A stretch of DNA of 24,703 nt from NCBI GenBank assembly GCA_012511525.1, contig JAAZFW010000099.1:1-24703 (forward strand), written 5' to 3'. The position numbers and the translations under genes were made by a program. Each line of letters begins with the position of its first letter. The first letter of the stretch is position 1. Of the stretch, positions 1 through 7,852 are shown piece by piece. The notes under the pieces were generated by a model, which saw nothing but the letters and a program-made list of their open reading frames with translations, was not told the DNA's origin and ran no database searches. Source of the stretch: Clostridiaceae bacterium (GTDB lineage Bacteria > Bacillota > Clostridia > Saccharofermentanales > UBA5734).

Positions 1-1307
1 CCCAATCGGCCGAACGCGGGGCGGCGGCGCTGCTGATCGATGATGCGAAAGCGCTGTCCGGAAATCCTGACCTGACCGTGCCGGTCCTGCTGGTGCCGGA
101 CACGCTCAAGGCCCTGCAGGATTTGGCGGCCGGTTATCGCCAGACCTTGCCCGGCCGCGTCGTGGCCGTCACGGGTTCGGTCGGCAAGACATCGACCCGC
201 CAGATGGTCGCCGCCTGCCTCGAACCTGCCCTGCGCGTCTATCAGACAACGGCCAACCGTAACAACGAGATCGGACTGCCGGAGACCTTGCTGGGCGCGA
301 GTCGCCAGGACGAGGCGGTCGTCGTCGAGCTGGGCATGCGGGGGCGCGGTGAAATCAGCCTGCTGAGCCGGATTGCCCGGCCGGATATCGCCCTGATCAC
401 ATGCATCGGCTGGTCGCATATCGGGCGCCTGGGCAGCCGCGAGGCGATCCTGGCAGCCAAGTGGGAGATCGTGGAAGGGCTAAAGCCCGGCGGTCTGCTG
501 ATATTGAATGCCGATGACCCGCTCCTGATCCAGGCGGTAGGCCAGTTGGCGGATGGGATCCGCCTGGCGCTGATCTGCGCGACGCCTCGGGGGCTTTCTG
601 CCGCACGGTCGCTGCCGCGCCCGCCGGCGTTCATTCTGTCGGCCGGACCGGCTGATGTATCGGCTGAGCGAACCGCCTTCACGGCCAGCTGCTTGTCTTT
701 CGGCCAACAGGATGAAACGGTTGCGGTCACCTTGCCGTTTCCCGGCCTGCACCATGTCCGCAACGCCCTGTTCGGCCTTGCGGCTGCCAAGGCCCTGGAT
801 ATGAGCCTGGATGAGGCAGCGGCGGGGGCCGCCAGCTGTCCGGTCTCCGGCAACCGCCAGAAGCTGGTTCGGTCGCACGGAATCACGATCATGGACGATT
901 CGTACAACGCGGCGCCCGAGTCGATAGAAGCCGCCCTCGAGGCCCTGGCCGTCCTGGCCGGACAATCCGGACGCAAGGTCGCGGCGCTCGGCTGCATGCT
1001 CGAACTGGGCCCTTTCGCACCAGAAGCGCATCGTCAGGTTGGCGAGCGGGTTGCCGAACTGGGCTTTGACCTGCTGCTGGCTTACGGACCGGAAGCGGAC
1101 GACCTGCTGATCGGCGCCCGCACGGTCAACCCGGAAATCCCGTCCTGCAGCTGCCAGGACCACGAGGAGATGGCTACCCGACTGTCGGCCGGTTTGCAGG
1201 CGGGCGATTTTCTCCTGGTCAAAGGTTCTCGCGGGTATGCGATGGAACATGTCACGGCTCTGCTGCTTGAGCGGTTTGACCAGGGCCGGAAAGAGGAAGA
1301 ACGATGA
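1..1307 (+). CDS. murF: UDP-N-acetylmuramoyl-tripeptide--D-alanyl-D-alanine ligase (MurF), 5' end missing
   Basis: Cytoplasmic Mur ligase that adds D-Ala-D-Ala to UDP-MurNAc-tripeptide, the last soluble step of the lipid II precursor pathway. The reading frame is open from the left edge (first full codon at base 3), so the GTG at 78 is only an internal valine; about 434 residues are visible and perhaps 50 N-terminal residues are lost. Visible signatures are the ATP-binding loop GSVGKTS (about visible residues 58-64), the NNEIGLPETLL segment typical of MurF, and DDSYNAAPES in the central-to-C-terminal ligase region, with a normal C-terminal domain ending near VKGSRGYAMEHV. The stop overlaps the mraY start in an ATGA at 1304-1307, which implies translational coupling. 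MurE is the closest alternative, but the NNEIG and YNAAPES segments favour MurF. Confidence 0.95.
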   Translation, partial: QSAERGAAALLIDDAKALSGNPDLTVPVLLVPDTLKALQDLAAGYRQTLPGRVVAVTGSVGKTSTRQMVAACLEPALRVYQTTANRNNEIGLPETLLGASRQDEAVVVELGMRGRGEISLLSRIARPDIALITCIGWSHIGRLGSREAILAAKWEIVEGLKPGGLLILNADDPLLIQAVGQLADGIRLALICATPRGLSAARSLPRPPAFILSAGPADVSAERTAFTASCLSFGQQDETVAVTLPFPGLHHVRNALFGLAAAKALDMSLDEAAAGAASCPVSGNRQKLVRSHGITIMDDSYNAAPESIEAALEALAVLAGQSGRKVAALGCMLELGPFAPEAHRQVGERVAELGFDLLLAYGPEADDLLIGARTVNPEIPSCSCQDHEEMATRLSAGLQAGDFLLVKGSRGYAMEHVTALLLERFDQGRKEEER

Positions 1308-2311
1308 CAACGCTGTCTGTCTGGCTCCCGATGGTTATCTTCGCCCTGGCGGTCTTTGCATTGACCGTGCTGGCCGGCTTTTTCGGCCTGCCGCTGCTGC
1401 GCCGGCTGCGGGTCGGCCAGACAGTCCGTGACGACGGGCCGAAAAGCCACTTCAGCAAGAGCGGCACACCGACCTTCGGCGGCCTGTTTTTTCTCGCACC
1501 GCTTTTCCTGCTGGCCATCGCCGCCTTCTTGCTGGAGATCATTCCGGACCAGGCCGGTGTCCTGATTCTCCTGATGCTGCTGTTCGGCGCGGTGGGGTTT
1601 GTCGATGACTACATCAAGGTCCGTGTCAGCAAAAAAGGGTTGTCCGTCCGCCAGAAAACGGTGCTGTTGCTTTTGATCAGCATCGCTTTCAGCGTCTACT
1701 ACCTTTATCTGGCGCCAGAACCTGCGGTCTTCCTGCTGCCTTTGCCCGGCCAGGCCCTGCCGATCAGCGGCTGGTTTCGGCTGCCATACCTTGTTTTTGT
1801 CGTTCTGGTCTTGTTTTTCACCAGCAATTCGGTCAACCTGACCGACGGCGTCGACGGTCTGGCTTCGTCTGTGACGGCGGTCAGCGGCGTCGGCTTCTTC
1901 CTGGCCGCTTTCCTGATCCAGCCCATGACCCAGGCTGTCCAGGCGGGCGCCTTAACCGCACTGGCGATGACCGGCGCCTGCCTGGCTTTTCTGGTCTTCA
2001 ACCGCCATCCGGCCCGCGTGTTCATGGGTGATACCGGATCGCAGGCGCTGGGTGCCGGTATCGCCGGCGTTGCGCTGCTCTACGGCGCGCCCTGGCTGAT
2101 CCTGCTGATCGGGGTCATCTACATGGTCGAATCGATGTCCGTGATCATCCAAGTCATCTATTTTCGCAAGACCGGCGGCAAACGGATTTTCCGCATGTCG
2201 CCGATCCACCACCACTATGAACTGGGCGGCTGGTCGGAAGTCAAAATTGTCCGCGTTTTCACGCTGACAGCGGCTGTCGGCACGATCATCGGCCTGTTGC
2301 TGCTGCTTTGA
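1304..2311 (+). CDS. mraY: Phospho-N-acetylmuramoyl-pentapeptide transferase (MraY)
   Basis: Integral membrane enzyme that transfers phospho-MurNAc-pentapeptide to undecaprenyl phosphate to give lipid I. The 335-residue protein has the family length and about ten hydrophobic segments. Diagnostic motifs in order are DDGPKSHFSKSGTPTFGG (43-60), the DDYIK catalytic/Mg site (101-105), NSVNLTDGVDGLASS (175-189), FNRHPARVFMGDTGS (232-246) and the histidine cluster IHHHYELGG (301-309). All expected catalytic residues are present. It starts inside the murF stop (ATGA) and is followed by only 39 bases before ftsW, so murD, which commonly sits here, is not present. Confidence 0.97.
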   Translation: MTTLSVWLPMVIFALAVFALTVLAGFFGLPLLRRLRVGQTVRDDGPKSHFSKSGTPTFGGLFFLAPLFLLAIAAFLLEIIPDQAGVLILLMLLFGAVGFVDDYIKVRVSKKGLSVRQKTVLLLLISIAFSVYYLYLAPEPAVFLLPLPGQALPISGWFRLPYLVFVVLVLFFTSNSVNLTDGVDGLASSVTAVSGVGFFLAAFLIQPMTQAVQAGALTALAMTGACLAFLVFNRHPARVFMGDTGSQALGAGIAGVALLYGAPWLILLIGVIYMVESMSVIIQVIYFRKTGGKRIFRMSPIHHHYELGGWSEVKIVRVFTLTAAVGTIIGLLLLL

Positions 2312-2350
2312 GCAATTCGCGGCCAGGCAGACGGGAAGGAGGGGTGCCAG

Positions 2351-3778
2351 ATGAAAAATGACCGGTTCCTGCGCGGGCAGGAAAGCCGCAACCGCGACGT
2401 GGTGCGCGTCAGGCCGGACCAACTGGCCCTGCCCCCGGTCCGCCATGTCCATGCCGGACTTTTGGTCATCACCCTGATCATGGTCTGCTTCGGCCTGGTC
2501 ATGCTCTTCAGCGCCAGCATGACGGACGCCTATTCGAGCGAAGGCAACGCGCTCTTCTACGTGCTCAAGCAGGGCAGCATCACGACGATGGGCTTGATCC
2601 TGGCGCTCTTCATCGCCCTGATCCTGCCGGTCGGCCTATTCGACCATTTTTGGATGACAGCCGCGCTCTACGTGCTGACCAGCGCCCTTCTGGCCTATGT
2701 CCGCTTTTTCGGCGTTGTGATCAACGGCGCGCGGCGTTGGGTCGTGATCGGCGGCATCCAGTTTCAGCCCTCCGAGCTGGCCAAAATCGCCCTGGTCTTC
2801 TGCTTTGCCGGCTACTGCTCGATGGTCCGTCGCCGCCGCAAAGCCGGCAAACTGCGCTTCAAAACGCCCCTGCGCCAGTTCCTGGCCGACGGCTGGATCG
2901 ACATCCTGCTGCCCGGCGTCCTGCTGGCGGTGTGGATTTTGGTGATCGCCTTTCAGCCGCACCTGTCTTTTGCGGTCATCATGGCCTTTATCCTGGTCGT
3001 TTTGTTCCTGACAGCCGGGATCCGGGTGCGTGCCTGGCTGAGCGCATTCACCCAGCTGCTGGTGCTGCTCCTGGTGGTCGTCCTCTTAGGCTCGCTGGTC
3101 CTGGGCGTCATGCCGGCCGGCGAGCTGAAAAACAGCCTGAACGAGACGGTCGAAGAGAATTTCGCCCACGTCGCGAAACGCCTGGAAACCTTTACCAACC
3201 CGGAAGAAGCCTCGTCCGACGACCGGCACCAGATCCGCCAGTCCCTGATCGCGATCGGCTCGGGCGGCCTGACGGGGGTCGGCCTGGGCAAGGGCCGCCA
3301 GAAGTACAACTATCTGCCGGAAGCCCACAACGATTTTGTTTTCGCGATCATCGGCGAGGAACTCGGTTTCCTGGGTGCATCCTCGATCGTGATCCTTTTC
3401 TTGCTTTTCATGCTGATCGGCATCAGCATCACACGCAATGCCGCCAATACGTTTTGCGCTTTGCTGGCCGGCGGATACACCATGCTGATCAGCATCCAGG
3501 CGTTTTTGAACATCGGCGTCGCCACAGAGACACTGCCGACCACCGGGATATCCCTGCCGTTTTTCAGCTACGGCGGGACCTCCAATTTGTTTTTCCTGGT
3601 GGCGATCGGGTTCATCCTGGCTGTTTCGCGCACCGGCCAGCGGCTCTCCTCTGTCCGAACCCTGGAACGGGAGGCGAAACCGGGGAGCGAACCGGCCAGC
3701 CGGACCGGCGAAGACCTTGAGCGCCAAGCTTACCTGAGATCGCTCGAGCAAGAAAATCAAATGGCAGGTGATTCATGA
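2351..3778 (+). CDS. ftsW: SEDS-family peptidoglycan glycosyltransferase FtsW/SpoVE
   Basis: Polytopic membrane glycan polymerase that works with a class B penicillin-binding protein at the septum. The start ATG has a very good ribosome site (GGAAGGAGGGG, 2334-2344). The 475-residue protein has a charged cytoplasmic N-terminus of about 35 residues, then about ten membrane segments. SEDS signatures are GARRWVVIGG (126-135), FQPSELAK (138-145), the YLPEAHNDFVFA segment (321-332) carrying the conserved Asp at 328, and LPTTGISLPFFSYGGTS (395-411). The usual QPDLG motif reads QPHLS (202-206). A hydrophilic tail follows the last membrane segment (about 428-475). The position between mraY and murG supports FtsW or SpoVE rather than RodA; sequence alone does not separate those two. 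The stop overlaps the murG start. Confidence 0.95.
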   Translation: MKNDRFLRGQESRNRDVVRVRPDQLALPPVRHVHAGLLVITLIMVCFGLVMLFSASMTDAYSSEGNALFYVLKQGSITTMGLILALFIALILPVGLFDHFWMTAALYVLTSALLAYVRFFGVVINGARRWVVIGGIQFQPSELAKIALVFCFAGYCSMVRRRRKAGKLRFKTPLRQFLADGWIDILLPGVLLAVWILVIAFQPHLSFAVIMAFILVVLFLTAGIRVRAWLSAFTQLLVLLLVVVLLGSLVLGVMPAGELKNSLNETVEENFAHVAKRLETFTNPEEASSDDRHQIRQSLIAIGSGGLTGVGLGKGRQKYNYLPEAHNDFVFAIIGEELGFLGASSIVILFLLFMLIGISITRNAANTFCALLAGGYTMLISIQAFLNIGVATETLPTTGISLPFFSYGGTSNLFFLVAIGFILAVSRTGQRLSSVRTLEREAKPGSEPASRTGEDLERQAYLRSLEQENQMAGDS

Positions 3779-4896
3779 TGGCAGGTTACCGTTACATTCT
3801 TTCCGGGGGCGGCACCAGCGGCCATGTGAACCCTGCCCTGGCGATTGCCGAGGCCATCCGCCAGGCTGATCCCGAGGCCGAGATCCGCTTTTACGGCACC
3901 GAACGGGGCATCGAGTCCGACCTGGTCGCACGGGCCGGCTACGCGTTCCAGGCGATCGAAGCGCGGCCGCTGCCCGGACGCCCGTCTCCCGCGATGGTCA
4001 GGGCCGCCTGGTCCTTTTGGCGCGGCCGCAGGCAATGCCGCCAGCTGATGCGCCAGTTCCGGCCGCACATCGTGATCGGCACCGGCGGCTATGTCGCAAG
4101 TCCGGTCGTATCAGCCGCTTCCTCGCTGGGCATACCGGTCCTGCTGCATGAGCAGAACGCTTTCCCCGGCCGTTCGAACCGCCTGATGGCGCGTCAAAGT
4201 CAACAGGTCTGCGTCGCGTTTCCAGGTACGGAACGCCATTTTCCCCGTCATGTGCCTATCGCCGTCACCGGCAATCCGGTCCGCCCGGCCTTTTTCAGCC
4301 AGGATCGCCAGGCGGTGCGGGAGCGTCTGCACCAGGAAGGAGAACGTCCCCTGGTTCTGGCTATGGGCGGAAGCCTGGGTGCGCGCACGATCAACCAGGC
4401 GATCCTCAGCTTGACGGACTGGGTTCACGAAATGGAAAGAGAGGGACATGTGCTTCCGCGGGTCGTCCTGGCTGCCGGCCAGCGTCAGTACGCGTCCATA
4501 GCGGCTGCGGCGGCCGCGGAAGGCCGCTGGCTCGAAGTCCATGACTACATCCACAACATCCAGGAGTGGATGGCTGCCGCCGACCTTTTGATTTGCCGGT
4601 CCGGCGCTTTGACCTGCTCTGAAATCGCGGCGCTGGGCCGTCCCGCAATCCTCGTGCCGTATCCCTACGCAGCCGGCGACCACCAGACCTTCAACGCGCG
4701 GGTGCTGGCTGACGCCGGTGGCGCCCTGCTTTGCCCTGACGCGCAGCTGACCGGGACCTGGCTCGCCTCGCGGCTGGATCAGCTCCTGAACCAGCCGGAT
4801 CAGCTGGAATCGATGGGCCGCCAGGCGGCAAGTCTGGCCAGACCTGACGCGGCCGCGGCGATTTGCGAACATGTCATGCGCCTGATCAGGCCGTGA
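3775..4896 (+). CDS. murG: UDP-GlcNAc:undecaprenyl-pyrophosphoryl-MurNAc-pentapeptide GlcNAc transferase (MurG)
   Basis: Membrane-associated GT-B glycosyltransferase that converts lipid I to lipid II. The 373-residue protein has the family length. N-terminal half: glycine loop GGGTSGHVNPALA (11-23), VIGTGGYVASP and HEQNAFPGRSNRL. C-terminal half: GNPVRPAF, the second glycine loop GGSLGARTINQA, the acceptor and nucleotide-binding stretch DLLICRSGALTCSEIAALG, and PYPYAAGDHQTFNA. The ATGATG at 3775 offers two adjacent starts; the first overlaps the ftsW stop by four bases, and no strong ribosome site is visible, so translation is probably coupled. The stop overlaps the GTG start of ftsQ. Confidence 0.97.
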   Translation: MMAGYRYILSGGGTSGHVNPALAIAEAIRQADPEAEIRFYGTERGIESDLVARAGYAFQAIEARPLPGRPSPAMVRAAWSFWRGRRQCRQLMRQFRPHIVIGTGGYVASPVVSAASSLGIPVLLHEQNAFPGRSNRLMARQSQQVCVAFPGTERHFPRHVPIAVTGNPVRPAFFSQDRQAVRERLHQEGERPLVLAMGGSLGARTINQAILSLTDWVHEMEREGHVLPRVVLAAGQRQYASIAAAAAAEGRWLEVHDYIHNIQEWMAAADLLICRSGALTCSEIAALGRPAILVPYPYAAGDHQTFNARVLADAGGALLCPDAQLTGTWLASRLDQLLNQPDQLESMGRQAASLARPDAAAAICEHVMRLIRP

Positions 4897-5726
4897 AAAC
4901 GCTAACCTCCAAGGACCGGCCGGCCAGAACGCCGCATCGGCTCCGGTTCCGCCTGCTAGGCTGGCCGGTGTCGCTTGCGATCCTGTTTCTGGCCGTCTGG
5001 CTCCTGCCTGTTTTCCGTTTGCAGCGCTTCGCCTGGGCGGGCGAGCTGCGCAGCCTGCACGCGGCCGGCATTGAAGCGGCCAGCGGGTTGACAAACGGGC
5101 AGCACCTGTTCGCAGGTCTGGGCGGCTCATGGGACCACTGGCTCGGCCTGCGCTACGGGACAGCAGAAGAACAAATCGCGGCCGCTTTCCCGGTTATCAA
5201 GTCGGTCAAGGTGTCGCTTGATCTGCCCGGGCAGGTGGTTTTCCGGATTGAGGAGCGCATCGAGGTCGCCTGGCTTGCCATTCCTGACGGCTGTGTCATG
5301 ATCGATAAGGATGGTGTCGCCATGGGGATCCAGGCGGACCGGCCGGGGCAGATCCCGCTGATCGAAGGCCTGACCATCCGCTCGATGACCCTGGGACAAG
5401 CCCTGGAGGCCGACACCCCTGACGCCCTGCATCGCGCGGTGGGCCTGCTCGGTGCTATAATTGAGGCGGACCGCGACACGCGTCCGCAGGTGTTCCTGCT
5501 TGGGCAAGTCAGCCAGATCCGCCCGGTCAGCGGCCGCCTACTCTATATGACGCTGGTCGTCCCGGACACCGGCGAAGCGATTTCGGTTCGTGCCGAGATC
5601 GGGCCTGAACTGACAGAACACATGCTCTGGCTGCGCTTCGCCATCGACCAGGACGTGCTGAACGGCCGCGGCAAAGGCATCCTGGACCTGACCGGCGGCA
5701 ACCGGACGTTTATCCCGGATGCATGA
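4893..5726 (+). CDS. ftsQ: Cell division protein FtsQ/DivIB
   Basis: Bitopic divisome protein that links early and late division proteins. I choose the GTG at 4893 (277 aa): it forms a GTGA overlap with the murG stop, matching the coupling seen elsewhere in this operon; a TTG at 4863 would add ten unlikely residues. A basic cytoplasmic segment (1-20) precedes one membrane helix (about 21-41), a POTRA-like domain (about 43-121, with FPVIKSVKVSLDLPGQVVF near its end) and the beta domain beginning EERIEVAWLAIPDG and including VMIDKDGVAMG. The order and the segment after POTRA match FtsQ/DivIB. The overall sequence is divergent, as is normal for this family, so position carries part of the assignment. 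Confidence 0.9.
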   Translation: MKTLTSKDRPARTPHRLRFRLLGWPVSLAILFLAVWLLPVFRLQRFAWAGELRSLHAAGIEAASGLTNGQHLFAGLGGSWDHWLGLRYGTAEEQIAAAFPVIKSVKVSLDLPGQVVFRIEERIEVAWLAIPDGCVMIDKDGVAMGIQADRPGQIPLIEGLTIRSMTLGQALEADTPDALHRAVGLLGAIIEADRDTRPQVFLLGQVSQIRPVSGRLLYMTLVVPDTGEAISVRAEIGPELTEHMLWLRFAIDQDVLNGRGKGILDLTGGNRTFIPDA

Positions 5727-5741
5727 TGAGGAGGTTGGACG

Positions 5742-6140
5742 ATGTTTCCCATTCTTGGCTTGCTGCTTGGCCTGATCATCGGCCTGATCTGGAACCTGAA
5801 CATTCCGGACGCCTATTCATCCTACGTGGCGGTCGGGATCCTGGCCGTTCTGGATTCCGTGATCGGCGCCATGACCGCCAACTTGCAGAACCGGTTCAAC
5901 ATCCGGCTGTTCCTGACAGGGTTCCTGGGCAATACGGCAATCGCCGTGGCGCTGGCCGCGCTGGGTGACCAGCTCAATCTCCAGCTGAGCCTGGCGGCCG
6001 TGTTCGCGTTCGGCAACCGGATTTTCATCAATTTCTCGACCATTCGGCGTTTGCTGTTGGAACGCTGGGACAATCGGCGCCGTCCCGCCGGCACGGATCC
6101 TGAGAAAGCGGACGGGCGCGATCCCGTTCAGCCGTCATGA
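5742..6140 (+). CDS. sbp: Small basic family protein Sbp (DUF1290)
   Basis: Small membrane protein of the DUF1290 family, found beside ftsZ in many Bacillota and Actinomycetota; its exact biochemical role is not established, and a division role is inferred from its neighbours. The 132-residue product has three hydrophobic segments (about 1-17, 28-46, 56-75), a fourth amphipathic one (about 81-98) and a basic, hydrophilic tail. The segments DAYSSYVAVGILAVLDSVIG and FGNRIFINFSTIRR are characteristic. A strong ribosome site (GAGGAGGT, 5728-5735) lies seven bases from the ATG. It follows ftsQ by 15 bases and is the last gene before the ftsZ regulatory gap. An overlapping frame from 5723 is a shadow. 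Confidence 0.88.
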   Translation: MFPILGLLLGLIIGLIWNLNIPDAYSSYVAVGILAVLDSVIGAMTANLQNRFNIRLFLTGFLGNTAIAVALAALGDQLNLQLSLAAVFAFGNRIFINFSTIRRLLLERWDNRRRPAGTDPEKADGRDPVQPS

Positions 6141-6147
6141 TCTGCCT

Positions 6148-6178
6148 TTGTCAATATCTTGTAAGGAGAATTTAAAAT
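6148..6178 (+). promoter_or_regulatory. Possible upstream ftsZ promoter
   Basis: TTGTCA (6148-6153) and TAAAAT (6173-6178) lie 19 bases apart in an AT-rich stretch that contrasts with the GC-rich surroundings. The spacing is longer than ideal; TTTAAA at 6171-6176 would give 17 bases but is a poorer -10. Confidence 0.35.
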
Positions 6179-6192
6179 AACACTAAATATTG

Positions 6193-6221
6193 TTGTGTCG
6201 TTTGTCATCTTAGTGTAAAAT
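6193..6221 (+). promoter_or_regulatory. Probable proximal ftsZ promoter
   Basis: TTGTGT (6193-6198), a 17-base spacer and TAAAAT (6216-6221) make a good vegetative sigma-factor site. Transcription would start near 6228, leaving a leader of about 105 bases before the ftsZ start. Confidence 0.55.
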
Positions 6222-6240
6222 TGGAAAAGAATAAGGGTGT

Positions 6241-6275
6241 CTGTCTGCTCCGGCCACCTTGCGCTCCGGAGACAG
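6241..6275 (+). other. Imperfect hairpin in the ftsZ leader
   Basis: CTGTCT (6241-6246) pairs with AGACAG (6270-6275), and CCGG (6250-6253) with CCGG (6266-6269), with a three-base bulge and a 12-base loop. There is no following U-run, so it is not a terminator. It could act on RNA stability or translation, or be an operator; nothing in the sequence decides. Confidence 0.35.
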
Positions 6276-6332
6276 TCGTTTACAAAAACATACAGATAGC
6301 CAGGGCAGCTTAGGCTGAGAGGGGTTGATGGC

Positions 6333-7787
6333 TTGTCAGACTATAAAATGGGATTTGGAATGGATAACGATCACTTTGCGACCATCAAGGTCATAGGCAT
6401 CGGCGGCGGCGGATGCAACGCGGTTGACCGCATGATCAACGGTGATGTTCAGGGCATCGAATTTATCACGGTCAACACGGATAACCAGGCGCTGATGCGG
6501 ACCAATTCCAGCAATCGGATCCAGATCGGCGAGAAAATCACCCGCGGACTCGGGGCCGGCGCCAATCCCGAAATCGGCGAAAAGGCCGCCAACGAGTCGA
6601 AAGATGAAATCGCCCAGCTGATTCGCGGAACCGACATGCTGTTCATCACGGCCGGCATGGGCGGCGGTACCGGTACCGGCGGGGCCCCGGTCATCGCCCA
6701 AATCGCCCGGGAACTGGGTATCCTGACGGTCGGTGTCGTCACGCGGCCCTTCCGTTTTGAAGGGTCGCGGCGCATGCAGAATGCCGAACGCGGCATCCGC
6801 GAAATGGAGAAATATGTCGACTCCCTGATTGTCGTGCCCAATGACAAGCTGCTGGAGATCGCAACCGAAGACACCACGCTCGACGAAGCCTTCACCCTGG
6901 CCGACCAGGTCCTCAAGTACGGCGTTTCCGGCATTTCCGACCTGGTCGCTGTGCCCGGATTGATCAATCTCGACCTGGCCGATGTCCGCCGTGTCATGAC
7001 CCAGGCAGGTGTCTGCCATATGGGGATCGGCCGCGCTTCCGGCGAAGGCCGCGCGGCCAATGCCATCCGGCAGGCGATTAACAGCCCGCTGCTGGACACG
7101 ACGATCGACGGTGCGCGCGGTGTGATCATCAACTTCACCGGCGGCCGCGACATGCGGATCCGCGAAGTCGATGAGGCGGCCTCGATCGTACGCGACGCCG
7201 TATCGCCAGATGCAGACATCATCTTCGGCGCGGTGATTGACCCGGAAATGGAAGATGACATCATGATCACGGTCATCGCCAGCGGGTTTGACCGCGAAAT
7301 AGCGCCGTCCGCCCAGCCACGGACAACCGCTGCCGCCGCCCCGAGCCGCCCCAGCCCCTTTGCGGCCAAGGCGCAGCCGGCTGAACCTCAACCCGAAAAA
7401 CCGCCCGAGCAGACGGCGCCCGCCAAAAAGCAGGTCGATGAAGAGGTGTCCGAGATCCCCGACTTCCTGTCGTCAGCATTTTCCCGCCCGCAGGAGCAGC
7501 CTGCCCGTCCCCAAAGCAACAGCACGGGATTTCACACGGTAGGCACCCAGCAGGAAGCCGCAGAAGAAGACCAGACCCGGACCTTTGTCCCGTCTTACCA
7601 TAATCAGCAGCCCCGTCCGGCTCCCGAAAAAGCCGCGCCCGCCCCGCAGCCGCCCCAGGCCAGACCCCAGGAACCGGCGCGCGGCAGCGAGACTGCTGAA
7701 GAACCCGAGCCGAAACGTGAGAAGCGTTCCGGCCGTATCCTGCCCTGGTTTTTACAGGACAACAACGGCCGTTCCCAGGACTCGTAA
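6333..7787 (+). CDS. ftsZ: Cell division protein FtsZ
   Basis: Tubulin-like GTPase that forms the cytokinetic ring. The TTG at 6333 is preferred because GAGAGGGG (6317-6324) is eight bases upstream; ATG 6348 would be too far from it and ATG 6328 is out of frame. Signatures: IGIGGGGCNAVDRMI (21-35), the GTP-binding tubulin signature AGMGGGTGTGGAP (107-119), and the T7 loop NLDLADVRR (212-220) with catalytic aspartates 214 and 217. The globular core ends near residue 320. An unusually long Pro/Gln/Ala/Glu-rich linker then runs to residue 465. The C-terminus (RILPWFLQ, 468-475) resembles the conserved C-terminal peptide that binds membrane tethers, and a second such motif, EIPDFLSSAF, lies inside the linker (374-383). 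The length of 484 exceeds the roughly 350-400 of typical family members. No ftsA precedes it. Confidence 0.97.
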   Translation: MSDYKMGFGMDNDHFATIKVIGIGGGGCNAVDRMINGDVQGIEFITVNTDNQALMRTNSSNRIQIGEKITRGLGAGANPEIGEKAANESKDEIAQLIRGTDMLFITAGMGGGTGTGGAPVIAQIARELGILTVGVVTRPFRFEGSRRMQNAERGIREMEKYVDSLIVVPNDKLLEIATEDTTLDEAFTLADQVLKYGVSGISDLVAVPGLINLDLADVRRVMTQAGVCHMGIGRASGEGRAANAIRQAINSPLLDTTIDGARGVIINFTGGRDMRIREVDEAASIVRDAVSPDADIIFGAVIDPEMEDDIMITVIASGFDREIAPSAQPRTTAAAAPSRPSPFAAKAQPAEPQPEKPPEQTAPAKKQVDEEVSEIPDFLSSAFSRPQEQPARPQSNSTGFHTVGTQQEAAEEDQTRTFVPSYHNQQPRPAPEKAAPAPQPPQARPQEPARGSETAEEPEPKREKRSGRILPWFLQDNNGRSQDS

Positions 7788-7852
7788 CGCTTTAACGGCC
7801 ACTGGACCGGGCGTCACCCGATCCAAACGCGGTAGAGTGAGGAGGTGACGGT

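Noticed and set aside
78..1307. murF starting at the GTG at base 78
   Set aside because: The frame is open and reads as MurF N-terminal sequence back to base 3, so the gene is cut by the window edge and base 78 is internal.
480..1310. Long minus-strand open frames across murF, ftsZ, recG, uvrB and dnaE
   Set aside because: They lie antisense to well-identified genes, have no ribosome sites or family motifs, and are expected by chance in GC-rich coding DNA.
6161..6214. Small leader ORF after the AAGGAG at 6163
   Set aside because: No ATG/GTG/TTG lies at a workable distance; the nearest TTG (6190) gives only seven codons and is 22 bases away.
7803..7825. Terminator between ftsZ and nrdR
   Set aside because: The stem is two four-base runs with a mismatch and no following T-run, so read-through into nrdR is likely.
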